Shown here: piece by piece, positions 1 through 10,600 of the stretch
How positions within the stretch are numbered: position 1 is the first letter of the stretch
Layout of the letters: the number at the start of each line of letters is the position of its first letter
From: Piper betle
Lineage: Eukaryota > Streptophyta > Magnoliopsida > Piperales > Piperaceae
DNA: 64,000 nucleotides
Direction: 5' to 3'
Assembly: GCA_033002965.1 (NCBI GenBank)
Contig: JAURVB010014188.1
Location: forward strand, 1-64,000
Made by a program: the position numbers and the translations under genes
The notes under the pieces: generated by a model
The model's database searches: none
What the model was told of the DNA's origin: nothing
Seen by the model: the letters and a program-made list of their open reading frames with translations, nothing else

Positions 1-382
1 TCTACATCCTCCGTATTGCTCCTAGCCCTAAGTACAAGGACCGAGTACTCTCAGACAAGTGCCTTCAGTACCCTTTAATGCCACAAGTCTAGACATGCAC
101 TGCACAGCAGTACCCATAAACTTCCACACCTCTCCGGGTTTGAGGAACTCAAAGGTGGAGTTGTCATGATCCTATAGGAATGGAGTGGATGCTCACCAGT
201 TCCAAACCCACTATTGGCTAGCAGGTGCCCTCTTGCATGGCACGGACGTCGCACTTCCTTCATTCCATCTCTCTTTGAAAACTCGAAAACTACATGTATA
301 TAGGTCTAGGTAGGGATTTATTTAATATGCCCGAAGGCCTCATGAGCTAGATATGAGTTTCGAAAATAAACTTGAGGGATTT
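1..382 (-). mobile_element. Fragment of a Ty3/gypsy LTR (family 1)
   Basis: Read on the minus strand, this matches the middle of the LTRs at 6479-9271 and 18249-21065. Shared blocks include the stretch around a GTTTTCGAA-like motif, the GCCTTCGGGC-like motif (seen here at 328-345 in reverse) and a block resembling 20040-20200. No LTR end is visible. It stops abruptly where a TRIM repeat begins at 383. It is non-coding; the short open frame on its minus strand is a by-product. Confidence 0.6.
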
Positions 383-558
383 TGTAACGACCCCGCCCAA
401 AGTGTAATGTAATGGGCCTAAGTCATTTCATTAAAATGGTTAACCCAAGTTAACGATTTATAGTCCATTCCCACTTACAAACATGATCATATCCCAATAG
501 GTATTAGATGTAGGACTAAGTTGAGGGATCTCACAATCCACCCAACTTAGAAAATATT
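383..558 (-). mobile_element. Partial TRIM retrotransposon (one terminal repeat plus internal stub)
   Basis: Positions 383-535 match the terminal direct repeats of the complete TRIM at 40124-40564. On the plus strand they begin TGTAACGACC and end GGGATCTCACA, so the repeat runs TG...CA on the minus strand. The next bases (CAATCCACCC, 534-543) correspond to the TRIM polypurine tract in reverse. The rest of the interior and the second repeat are missing. The block has no coding capacity. An LTR-like start (TGTAAAGACC at 558) follows directly, so the right end was probably cut by another insertion or a deletion. Confidence 0.65.
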
Positions 559-1000
559 GTAAAGACCGTGAGAAAAAAATGAATTTTTTTACGCGGATGC
601 GGTCCAGAAAAGACCGAACGTGTGAAGTATGGGTGAATCAATATGATCGGTCATCACGAATATTATGATCATTTGTCAACCAGTCATGGTTTGACCTAAG
701 GCCAAACCCCGGTCTTGGGTGGGTGACGACTTGGTGAGTGGGAGGGAAAGGGAGAACGAACTTTAGCCAAGTGATGCCTATTCATGAATGGGCGGTAGGG
801 TAGGGTGTAAGAATTTAATTGAGGGACACGTTGAGTTGTATACATATATAGTTATGAAGATTGTGGGAAATCATTTTTCCTAGCCGTCCACTTCATGTCT
901 CCTCTCTGTCCCAGGCACCCTCCTCATCGCTGCGTGAGTATCTTGTCCCATTTTCTTGTTTCTTTTACATTAGGACTCTTGCATACATATTTTAATTTGA
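558..1000 (+). mobile_element. LTR-like sequence
   Basis: It starts TGTAAAGACC, the usual look of a gypsy LTR 5' end, immediately after the TRIM stub. A TATATATA-like stretch lies near 841-850, followed by a pyrimidine-rich segment near 890-940. No protein motif is seen. The right boundary is where minus-strand family-1 LTR sequence resumes. The assignment rests on the end motif and context only. Confidence 0.35.
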
Positions 1001-1620
1001 TAATAAGCTTTATAATCATGAGGATTTAAGTTTAAAAGCAACAGAAAAGAAAATAAACACGACTGTTGGCCGACGAGTCTCCCATTTCGGCGAGATGGGC
1101 AAGCACAGGAAAAGTTTCACCGGGAATTGGTGGCGACAGTTGTTCCGACGTCGGAAGATGATCCTACTCTCTTCATCGATCAGTGTAGGGTCAATCTCAC
1201 ATGTGTGGATGCCGACCTGGGGTGGTAAATGGCCAAAAATAGAGGACGGTGGAAAAAACAGAGGCGACGGTGGTGGGTGAAGAAATCCGGCTGTCCTAGG
1301 TGGCGATAGGTTCCAATCTGGCTGGGGAAGGTCGATTGGGGGTCGAGGGGACCACCCAATTGAGGCGGCGATGCTCGCCAGAGGTGGAATCGGTGACGAG
1401 AGCACGCCACTAGGCAGGCGATGCAGGCGTCGCCGTGGCTAGAAGGCGGCCAGAGTTGGCCGGGGCGACACCGCAACGGCTGGCTGATGTCGGGAACAGG
1501 GGATGGCGCCGGGGAAGAAGAAGAAGAAAATTACCTTGGGTGGCAAACTAGTAGATAATGGTTGACTCGACATAGCTCGAGTTAAATAATAATACCAACT
1601 CTTAACTAACACCTGACTCC
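1000..1620 (-). mobile_element. GC-rich leader part of a family-1-type LTR
   Basis: Read on the minus strand, this has the same layout as the GC-rich segments of the LTRs at 3780-4480, 6930-7620 and 18600-19380. A direct repeat of CTCGAG/CGAGTC-type motifs comes first, then GTTTGCCAC, then a long CpG-rich tract. With 1-382 it probably forms one broken minus-strand LTR. Overlapping open frames of 98-129 codons occur on both strands because stop codons are rare in GC-rich DNA. They share no recognisable domain. Confidence 0.5.
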
Positions 1621-1639
1621 ATACCGGCTCGAGTTAAAA

Positions 1640-2620
1640 ATAATACAAACACTTAATAAATCTTTAAAAATAATTATTTTAATGGGTTATTAAACTATAG
1701 TCGAGTAGCAATCACTAGCTTCAAACCGAAATAAAATAATAAAAATAAATAAAGTTCGAAACTTTATCAAGTCGAATAATTTAAAATAATTTTATTAATA
1801 ATATTTTTCAATAATACAAATTATTTCAAATAATTTAATCGAACAACTAAATTAATTAAATTGCTATAAATAATAGTAGCGAATAAAAATTATAACCATA
1901 AACTAAATCATCAAGGTCCGGGTTAAGTAATTAGCATCGCAAAGAAAAATTAAATACTTTTTCATTAATAATAATTATTTTATCAATTGTTAGGTATTAA
2001 TTATGATTTAGATAATTAATTTAAAATGTAAAGTTGAACTTAAATGATTATATCACATGAATTAATTATCTCACTAGATTTGTTGAGAATTTAATATTTA
2101 ATATTTCTGAATTGTTACATGTTATGTTGTCAAAAATTTTAATATATATATATTAGACATATAGCTACATGCATTCCTACTCGAATAAAATTATGCTTAT
2201 GTATAATTTTATGTTCTTGTTCCGATTAGGATCATTGGTCACAGCTAAGAGTTCGAAATATCCAGGTCCGTATAATGATTTGAAATGTTGTACATTTCCT
2301 TGTTGGCAGCCCTGGTCCGTCTGAGCTCACATTCGACCACCAAACGCTGTAACGCAATCGGGGTCAAAGAATTGACTTAGTTCGACACATGGCCACACCT
2401 TCAAAATAACAATGTGTGTCCGTATAATTATTTGAAATGTTGTATTGTCCGTATAATTACTTGAAATGTTGTATTATCTCCATAATTATTTGAAATCTTG
2501 TTTTGTCTTTATAATTACTTGAAATGTAATTTTTTCCCAAACTGGTATAATTAATTGAAATGTTGTATTATCCCAAACTAGTATGATTATTTGAAATGTT
2601 GTATTTTCCCAAACTGGTAG
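1640..2620. other. AT-rich LTR-derived sequence with short direct repeats
   Basis: No gene is seen. Positions 2220-2420 are related to the LTRs at 21247-22438 and 23626-25246 (sequence around GGGGTCAAAGAATTGACT). From about 2415 to 2620 a unit like TCCGTATAATTATTTGAAATGTTGTAT is repeated about five times with small changes. This is internal tandem repetition inside an old LTR. Confidence 0.5.
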
Positions 2621-2624
2621 CCTT

Positions 2625-3332
2625 TGTAGGCACTAATCTCAAAATGAATTGGGAGACCACTTAATCTCATAATGACTTGGGAGACAATTTGTAATCTTAG
2701 AATGAACTGGAAGACCACGACTAATCTCAAAATGAATTGGGAGAACACCTAATCTCAGAATGAGCTGGGAGACAATTTCTAATCTCAAAATGAACTAGGA
2801 GACCATGACTAATCTCAAAATGAATTGGGAGACCACCTAATCCCAGAATGAGCTAGGAGACAATTTCTAATCACAAAATGAACTAGGAGACCATGAATAA
2901 TCTCAAAATAAATTGGGAGACCACCTGATCTCAGAATGAACTTGGAGACCATGACTAATCTCAAAATAAATTGGGAGAATACCTAATCTCAGAATGATCT
3001 GTGAGACGATTTCTAATCTTAGAATGAACTGAGAGGCCATGGCTATTCTCAGAATAAATTGGGAGACCACCTAATCTCAGAATAAGCTGGAGATAACTTC
3101 TAATCAAAGAATTAACTTGGAGACCATCACTAATCTCAAAATGAATTGGGAGACCACATAATCTCAGAATGAGCTCGGAGACAATTTCTAATCTGAGAAT
3201 TAACTGGGAGACCATGACTAATCTCAAAATGAATTGGGAGACCACCTAATCTTAAAATGAGCTGGGAGACCACCTAATCTTAGAATGAGGTGGGAGACAA
3301 TTTCTAATATCAGAATGAACTGGTAGACCATG
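2625..3332. repeat. Tandem repeat array, left part (28-30-bp units in triplets)
   Basis: Units follow the pattern CTAATCTCAgAATGAnCTGGG then AGACnn, 28-30 bp each. Three variants alternate (AATTGGG...ACCAC; GAGCTGGG...ACAATTT; GAACTGGG...ACCATGA), giving a higher-order unit of about 88 bp. The array is interrupted at 3332 by an LTR retrotransposon and continues at 9272. On the minus strand the repeat is free of stops for 94 codons, which gives a repetitive peptide but no evidence of a gene. Confidence 0.9.
3328..3332. other. Target-site duplication CCATG (left)
   Basis: CCATG directly precedes the LTR start at 3333 and recurs at 9272-9276 directly after the LTR end. In the tandem repeat the uninterrupted unit reads ACCATGACTAATC, so the duplicated bases belong to the array. 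Confidence 0.9.
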
Positions 3333-4808
3333 TGTAAAACCCGAGACTCGAGTCAGGGTTTTACGTTACTGAACCAGTCGGTTCGACTGTTGGTTCGAGT
3401 CGAGTCAGTTCATGAACCACGTGCTGAGTCGAGGCTTGCTGTGAGTTATGAGCGATGAGAGTCAGGTGTAGCTAAATATATGATAATAACGTCGAGAAGA
3501 TGGTGAGAAAAGAGTTATCATAATATACGAAAGAATCCAGTATTTTTTTCTTTTTATATGTTTGATTGTAGAAATAGTTTTAGGCCGAATAACGCGTTAG
3601 GACGCGTTGGATTATATTTGAGTGGGTTATTAGTTATAGAGCAAGCTATTTGGATGTTGTTGTGTTTGTTTTATTTTATGGGATTTTTCCATATTTTTCT
3701 AGATTTTTTAGAATTTATTACGAACTAGTTATTATTTTTACTCGAGTCAGAATCGAGTTAATACTTTTTAAGGGAATTGCCACTGGAGTATTTCTTCTTC
3801 CTCTCGACACCTTCCCCGTTCCAAAACCCTAGCTGTCGCTGCCCACTGTGGTCACTGCCGCCACCAATGTCGAAGCCGTGCTGCCGCCGATAAACGCTGT
3901 CCCACCCTCGCCGTGTAGTCGCCGTGTTGCCGCGACCCACCCCAGCCATCTTATCGCCGTCACGATGCCAGAATCACACACACAAGCCGCGGCGCCTTCC
4001 CTCGTCGATTTGCCGCTGTCCGGTCTGCGCCTCCACCGATGTGACCCCGACGACCACCCCTCGCCGTCGCCGACGTTTCCCCATCATCCCGACCGCCGTC
4101 GCGGCCGGCCGCAGCCCCGATCGGAGCACGCCGCCAGCCGCCACCCACTTTCGACTACGCCGCCGACAGCCATCGCTGCCCCGACTGCTTTGTTTGACAC
4201 CACCATCAGCCCAAGCTCGTCGAGCTGGTGCCGATAGACCCCTTGATTGCCCTGTCCGGAATGATCGCCAGAAAACCGCCGTAGTCCCCCGGAAAATTGC
4301 TGACACTCACTGGAAAACCGCTAGAACCGCTGGAAAATTGGATTCATGGGAAATTCGCCGGATCATCCACCGAACGCACCCGGTGCAACCTGATCGGACT
4401 TCAGACGCTGCTAGGTGCCGAATCCGAGTTTCGTGCCACGAAACGAAAACCCTAGCCGTCGCCGATTTTCGATGACGTGAGGTATAATTTATTTTAACTT
4501 AATTATTTGAAAGTATTGATTATTAGAATTGCATACTAGGATAGCTGAAGTGTGTGTTATAATAATATATATAAATGTAGATTTGATTAAGGATAAAATA
4601 TGAAATTTGTTTGATTGATTGGTGTTAAAAATGGAGGCTAAGAAACTAATTAGGGTAACAAGGTGATGATCATGATCTAATGCAAACTAGCCTAAGTAGA
4701 CTTGCTAGAATTGATATAGGTTGATGTGTGTTGATTGATGCGTGATTGTGTTGATTGTGTGTGCATGCTACAGGATGTGTGATTCATCATGCGGGCGTTA
4801 GTTTTTAG
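3333..4808 (+). repeat. 5' LTR, truncated (family 1)
   Basis: It aligns over its whole length with 6479-7936 of the 3' LTR, with scattered substitutions (roughly nine in ten bases agree by eye). The match stops at 4808 within GTTTTTAG; the 3' LTR continues for another 1,335 bp. It contains a CpG-rich tract (about 3830-4450) that ends in AAACCCTAGCCGTCGCC and then GAGGTATAATT. That is a GTATAA splice-donor-like sequence, conserved in all three family-1 LTR copies. The open frames in the tract have no known domain. Confidence 0.8.
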
Positions 4809-4834
4809 CTAGGCTAGTTAAGGTTCAGACACAA

Positions 4835-6369
4835 ATGCAACAAAGTCAAGAAGAATTTAGGAAACAAATGCAGCAAGATTAGGAGGAATTCAAGAGAGAG
4901 CTCAGGCAGATAGCTCTTTCTATAGCTAGAACTGAGAAGAGACTAGCAGCAGATGAAGAGGCACAGGGAGAACCAACAGTTTCTACAGACCTTCCGCCGC
5001 CACCTCCTCCTCCACCGCTGGAACAGAGGGCTACAACAACGACAACTCCTCTATTTGCCCCACTTTAGGTGAGGATGAGATCGGACATCAGCGGAACTGC
5101 AGCAATAGGTAGTGGGCAGACTGCAGGCGGAAGTCGAGCTACAAGATTTGACGGTATACCAGCAGGTATGGGACTACAAATTCCTCGGTATGAGCAAGGA
5201 GAAGGATTGAACAAATCAGTGGATACGAGGAAATTGGAACTGTGGCAGTACAGAAAGTTCATGAAGAATGGTGGATGACCATTCTTTGAAAGTTGGACGC
5301 AGAAGAGGCATTCTTGTGGATATCGTCAGCCATAGGAGTGTTTGTCACTATGGCAAGCCACATGGAGAGTGCGCATCATCACAGGAGCATTCCAAGACGA
5401 AGCCAGGATATGGTGGAGTTCGGTCCAGAATTTTGTATTTGCCCATCGTCAGCCCCAGGACATCCCATGGGATGAATTTAGGGCGGAATTCGATGGAAAG
5501 TAATCCCGCCAAACATTAGGAAGAGAACGGAACGAGAATTCCAGACGCTGAGGCAGGGACCCATGACAGTGGTACAATACGAGACTAGGTTTAGAGCTCT
5601 GGAGAGATTTGCACCAGACTTGGTGTCCACCGAAGAAAGAAGGATAGAGCGTTTTACGAAGGCGTCCATCACGAGATCAGGATGGCCTATTTGGATAGAA
5701 GTTCACTACTTTCGGTGATGTTGTGAGAGCTGCAGGTGAGGCAGAACGAGTTATAGCTGCTATACCTCGCCGGGATGTTGACCAGAGGTAGCAACATTCG
5801 AGGCCGTATCAGCCAGAGCAGGGAGAACAACAGAGACATCGATTAGACGCACCAGTTGCCATGAGGGCTATGGATGCCCAAGTTCAGGGCTACAGAGCAC
5901 CCTTCTGTCAGAATTGTCGATGTCGTCATGGACGTGAGTGCAGAGCAGGCAAAGACGCATGCTACAGATGCGGTCAGGGAGGACATTGAGCTGCAGAGTG
6001 CAGTGTAGGCACAGATATATGCTATAGTTGCGGTCAACCATGGCATAGAGTTGCAACTTGTCCAACTGGCCAGACCCAACAGGTGACACTCCCAGCACCT
6101 CTGCAGAGACTTACACTCCCAGCTCCCCCAGCAACAACCACAGTAGAGAGGTCAGCAAGGTCAAGGTCAAGCCAGAGAGGCAGAGACCGACAGCCACTGA
6201 GAGGCAGCAGAGAGGACTTGTAGCTATTATGACAGGACAAGAACACCAAGCCTTGGATCAGAGCGGAATGCAAACAACACCACCAGCAGGACTGTCTTCG
6301 GTACCACCATGGACAGCTGGGATGGACACAACCACGATTGCTGAAGCACTGGAAGATGCGACAATGTGA
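4835..6369 (+). pseudogene. gag: Ty3/gypsy gag (capsid plus zinc knuckles), decayed
   Basis: This is the capsid/nucleocapsid polyprotein of an LTR retrotransposon, which packages element RNA in cytoplasmic particles. Translation shows a proline-rich stretch (about 4990-5025), a retrotrans_gag-like core in pieces (ARIWW near 5405; FEARLR-like segment near 5590-5640; RFYEG with a frame change near 5650) and two CCHC knuckles of form C-x2-C-x4-H-x4-C at 5960-6001 and 6020-6061. A third, irregular Cys-rich segment lies just before. In-frame stops occur early (near 4880, 5068, 5277) and frameshifts near 5505-5660, so no full protein can be made. The last 103-codon open frame (6058-6369) is only the tail. 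No protease or RT motif follows. The family assignment is firm; the lineage (chromovirus-like) is inference. Confidence 0.8.
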
Positions 6370-6440
6370 CAGGTACGCAAGTGTCTCACTTTAGATTTCA
6401 CATTTAGTAGAGAGCTACCAGAGTGGAGCCTCAATAATCT

Positions 6441-6478
6441 AAAATTTCGAGCACGAAATTTTTACAAAGAGGGAAGAT
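6441..6478 (+). promoter_or_regulatory. Pre-LTR motif and polypurine tract
   Basis: AAATTTCGAGCACGAAATTT is followed by a purine-rich AAAGAGGGAAGA directly before the LTR. Plant chromoviral gypsy elements show this arrangement (a TTTCGAGGACGAAA-like box, then a G-rich tract) at the end of pol. The polypurine tract primes plus-strand DNA synthesis. Confidence 0.75.
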
Positions 6479-9271
6479 TATAAAACCCATGACTCGAGTC
6501 AGGGTTTTACGTTACCGAACTAGTCGATTCGATCGTTGGTTCGAGTCAAGTCAATTCATGAACTGTGTGTTGAGTCGAGGCTAGCTGTGAGTTATGAGCG
6601 ATGAGAGTCAGGTCTACCTGAATATATGATGATAACGTCGAGAAGATGGTGAGAAATGAGTTATCAGAATATATGAAAGTATGCAGTATTTTTTTCTTTT
6701 TATATGTTTGATCGTAGAAATAGTTTTAGTTCGAATAACGCGTTACGACGCGTTGGATTATATTCGGGTGGGTTATTAGTTATAGAGCATGCCATTTGGA
6801 TGTTGTTGTGTTTGTTTTATTTATGGGATTTTTCCATACTTTTTAAGATTTTTTTAGAATTTATTACAAACAAGTTATTATTTTCACTCGAGTCAAAATC
6901 GAGTCAGTACTTACTTACGAAATTGCCACTGGAGTATTTCTTCTTCCTCCCGACGCCTTCCCCCTTCAAAATCCCTATCCGTTGCCACCCACTGTGGTCG
7001 CCACCACCGCCGCCGCTGTCAATGCCATGCTCCCGCCGATCAACGCCGCCCCACCCCGCTGTGCAGTCGTTGTGCCACCGCGACCCACCGTAGCCATCGT
7101 CCTGCCGCCATGACGCCGAAATCGCCCCACAAGCCGCGACGCCCTCCCTCATCGATTCGCCGCCGCCACTGTGACCACGACGACCACCCCCTCGCTGTCG
7201 CCGACATTTCCCCCATCATCCCGACCGCCGTCGAGGCCGGCCGCAACCCCGATCGGAGCACGCCGCCGCCACCCACTTTCGACGATGCCGCCGACAGCCA
7301 TCGCCGCCCCGGATTCTTTGTTTGACACCACCATCGAACCATACTCTTCGAGCTGGTGCCAATAAACCCCTTGATTGCCCCATCCCAAATCATCGCCGGA
7401 AAACCACCATAATCCGCCATAAAACTGCCGACACTCACCGGAAAATCGCCGGAACCGCCGGAAAACCGCCGGAACTGCCGAAAGATTGGATTCATGGGAA
7501 ATTCGCCGGATTATCTGCCGAACGCACCCAGTTCAATCTGATCGGACTTCGGACGCTACTAGGTACCGAATTTGAGTTTCATGCCACGAAACGGAAACCC
7601 TAGCCGTCGCCAATTTTCAACGACGCTGGGTATAATTTATTTTAACTTAATTATTTGAAAGTATTGATTATTAGAATTGCATACTTGGATTGGTGAATTG
7701 TGTGTTATAATAATTTTTATAAATGTAGATTTGATTAAGGATAAAATATGAAATTTGTTTGATTGATTGGTGTTAAAAATGGAGGCTAAGAACCTAATTA
7801 GGGTAATTAGGTAATGATCATGATCTTATGGAAACTGGCCTAAGTAGACTTGCTAGAATTGATATATGTTGATGTGTGTTGATTGTGTGGGCATGCTATA
7901 AGATGTGTGATTCATCATGCGGGCGTTAGTTTTTAGTTTGATTGTGTAGGTACGGTGTAGGAGCTCGCTGCCTAGGCACGTGGACCCGTTTGGAGCTTCT
8001 ACCAGGTCCGTTTAGGATTCATTCTCTGTTTTTACGATACTCTATTGAGTATTTGATTTAACATGTACAGGACGAGTTAAGTGGCGTTTAATCGGATCCT
8101 ACTTAACTCGGGCCATTTTGCCAATAGTTCTTTTTTGGATTAATAACCCTCGAGGATGAGATCCCTTGAGTTTGTTTTCGAACTTCAGATCCAGCTCATG
8201 ATGCCTTCGGGCCTATTGTATAATCCCAACCCAAGCCTATTTTTTTTATAGTTTTTGTGTTTTCAGTGAGAGATAGAATGAGGACAATCTGACTGCCGTG
8301 CGAGCTGGCACGTGTGAGTTGATAGTGGGCTCTGGAATAGTGTGCGGGCCGTTTCATTCCTGAGGGATCTTGAGAGTGCTTGGCCTTCGTACTCAAGGCC
8401 AGGAGTAATATGGAACGTGAAGAGGGTAGAAAGGAATGAGATTTGGTGTGAGAAGCGATAGAGAAATGGCCAAGGTATGAGAATGAGAAAGAAGTGGGGA
8501 CGCTGTCAACCCGAGGGCGACGGCTCCCATATGTGCCCTGATGAGAGTTCTTGAGGAAGTATATGGTTTTCATTCAACAGGACAGTTTGCTCTCAAGTGC
8601 CAGATTGATATTAGTTATTTTCTGGGCCGGCAACACTCGTTACTGACGGTTTTCCTATATATATGTAGTTGAGGAATGTGAGTGATGAAAGCTGTCGGGA
8701 CTGCGGAGGAGCAGCACGGAACCGCGCACACATGTACCTGCCACGTGTAACGTATAATGATGATGTGTTAATGCTATGTGAAAGATAATTTGGATCTGTT
8801 TGTTTGAATGAATTGCCTATTATGGAATGAACGGATAGATGTGAATGAGCAGGGAACCTTGAGTTCAGCCTCGGCTTAGATAAAAACAAATGAGATATTA
8901 ATGGAATGCCGCTGTAGATTGTTATGTTTTGTTGTATTTTGATAAAATATTTATATACCTTTGTTGTGGACAGGTTGGCCCTTATTGCACTTTTAGGGGA
9001 AACTCTGTCTGTTTATACGTAGTAGTGTATATTTTCTTTTGGTTTCTCATTTATTTTTTTGTCTTGTTTTTGCTTGTACATCATAGCATGCATGTTGGAC
9101 CACATTAGAACCCAAATGTTCCCATTCATGTATTTCATGTTTGCATCTCCATCTTAAGATGCCGAGGGCAGATCTTGGTCGGCTTAACCGAACCCAGTAG
9201 ATTTGCCAACGGTTCGGTCGCTGGTGACATTTCCAGGTCAGTTCACGGGTGAGCCGAAACGGGGTGTTACA
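6479..9271 (+). repeat. 3' LTR (family 1), 2,793 bp
   Basis: It starts TATAAAACCC (the expected TG has become TA) and ends GGGGTGTTACA, followed by the CCATG duplication. The layout matches the solo LTR at 18249-21065: CTCGAGTC repeats near the start, a CpG-rich tract (about 6950-7620), a splice-donor-like GGGTATAATT at 7628-7637, a TACGGTGTAGGAGCTCG block near 7952 and a GCCTTCGGGC block near 8202. Open frames in both directions are by-products of composition. Confidence 0.85.
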
Positions 9272-9690
9272 CCATGACTAATCTCAAAATGAATTGGGAG
9301 ACCACCTAATCTCAGATTGAGCTGGGCGACAATTTCTAATCTCAGAATGAACTGCTAAACCATGACTAATCTAAAAATGAATTGGGAGACCACCTAAACT
9401 CAGAATGAGCTAGGAGACAATTTCTAATCTCAGATGAACTAGGAGACCATGACTAATCTCAAAATGAATTATGAGACTGCCTAATCTCAGAATGAGCTGG
9501 GAGACAATTTCTAATCTCAGAATGAATTGGGAGACCATGACTAATCTCAAAATGAATTGGGCCACCACCTAATCTCAGAATGAGCTGTGAGACAATTTGT
9601 AATCTTAGAATGAACTGCGAGACCATGACTAATATCAAAACAAATTGGGAGACCACCTAATTTCAGAATGAGCTGGAGACAATTTGTTGC
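9272..9690. repeat. Tandem repeat array, right part
   Basis: This continues the 28-30-bp units seen at 2625-3332, starting with the duplicated CCATG of the inserted element. The same three unit variants alternate. The array fades out around GAGCTGGAGACAATTTG at 9669-9685. The 65-codon minus-strand frame repeats the same peptide as the left part and is rejected as a gene. Confidence 0.9.
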
Positions 9691-10600
9691 AAATAGATGT
9701 TAAGCATCCACAAGTTCTAACCACCTCACTGCTCATATGATTTAATTTGCTCACCAACACAAGTAGCTATTTGGAGTAAAACTTGTGCCTCACACACCAC
9801 TTAGTTAATTGGGTTCATATTATTGCTGAAGTGCCTTGTTCATTTACTTGATCATTACTTGTGCTTATTTTACATATCTATTAGGGACTTTCCTTTCCTT
9901 GTGCTTAATTTATTAAAATCATTTTTAGTATCTTAGTCCATACTTGCGATCATTATAAGACCCTAAGGATTGTGGGGATCTAACTATTTGACTGAGCATT
10001 TGTAATTAACTTTCACATGCATTAGGTCAACTTCAATTGAGACAAATTTGGAGAACTTGTCGACAATACGGATAAGAGATCGATCAAAAAAGACAATCAA
10101 TAATTCAAGATAGAACTCAATTAGCTATCTTCCACATAGACCACAAGAACCCAATTAGCAAACTTCCACATTAACAACAATAGACTTCTCTCAAAACTCT
10201 CTTAGGCTTCACTAGATGCCTATGTCTAAACCTCTACTGATGCCTAAAACACCATGTAGAGACATGTATTTATACGAAAACTTGATAGACTCATTACACA
10301 AAGTTGGAATCTCCAACTTGACTTTCCATCACCATATGCATGACTCTTTAGCTTCCAATGCATTCAACCTCTTCTCCCAAACTTGAACCTTTCACTTCCT
10401 AAAACTTGGACCATTTACCAACTTCTGGTGCCTATGGCCGTCTGTTCTTTATGCATTGTACACGCACAAAATCTTGTCCATCATTTTTGCATCTAATGGT
10501 ATTCATATTGATAGTTTTACCAATATGAGCAGTTATATTTAGAAAATTAAAATTGTTATTAATGGATTAGTAACCACTAAAATCGTAAAATAAATCTATT
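9691..10600. other. Non-coding repeat-like DNA
   Basis: No open frame of note is seen. The segment 9770-9990 has the look of LTR debris, but no LTR end, polypurine tract or primer-binding site can be placed. I see nothing else in it. Confidence 0.3.

Larger units (their letters stand above)
3333..9271 (+). mobile_element. Non-autonomous Ty3/gypsy element, gag-only (TR-GAG-like), family 1
   Basis: This is a complete insertion of 5,939 bp. It starts TGTAAAACCC and ends GGTGTTACA, flanked by identical 5-bp duplications (CCATG). It holds a truncated 5' LTR (3333-4808), a decayed gag (about 4835-6369), a gypsy-type pre-LTR motif (AAATTTCGAGCACGAAATTT, 6441-6460), a polypurine tract (about 6461-6478) and a full 3' LTR (6479-9271). 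Protease, RT, RNase H and integrase are absent: gag passes into the 3' end within about 100 bp. The second half of the 5' LTR and the primer-binding site are also gone. Such gag-only elements (TR-GAG) are known from plants and depend on partners. The missing LTR half suggests the copy no longer moves. Confidence 0.85.

Noticed and set aside
2961..3245. 94-codon minus-strand frame with a repeating peptide (and 9459-9656, 65 codons)
   Set aside because: It is the translation of the tandem repeat. The unit lacks stops in one frame, and unit changes do not preserve the peptide.
2625..3332. CRISPR array
   Set aside because: Repeats are adjacent without unique spacers and drift in sequence, and the context is a plant genome.
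3924..4475. 183-codon open frame
   Set aside because: It lies in the CpG-rich LTR tract. The equivalent frame is not conserved in the other two LTR copies, and overlapping frames are open on both strands.
7040..7495. 151-codon minus-strand frame
   Set aside because: Same LTR tract and same reason. Gly/Arg/Trp-rich composition reflects GC content.
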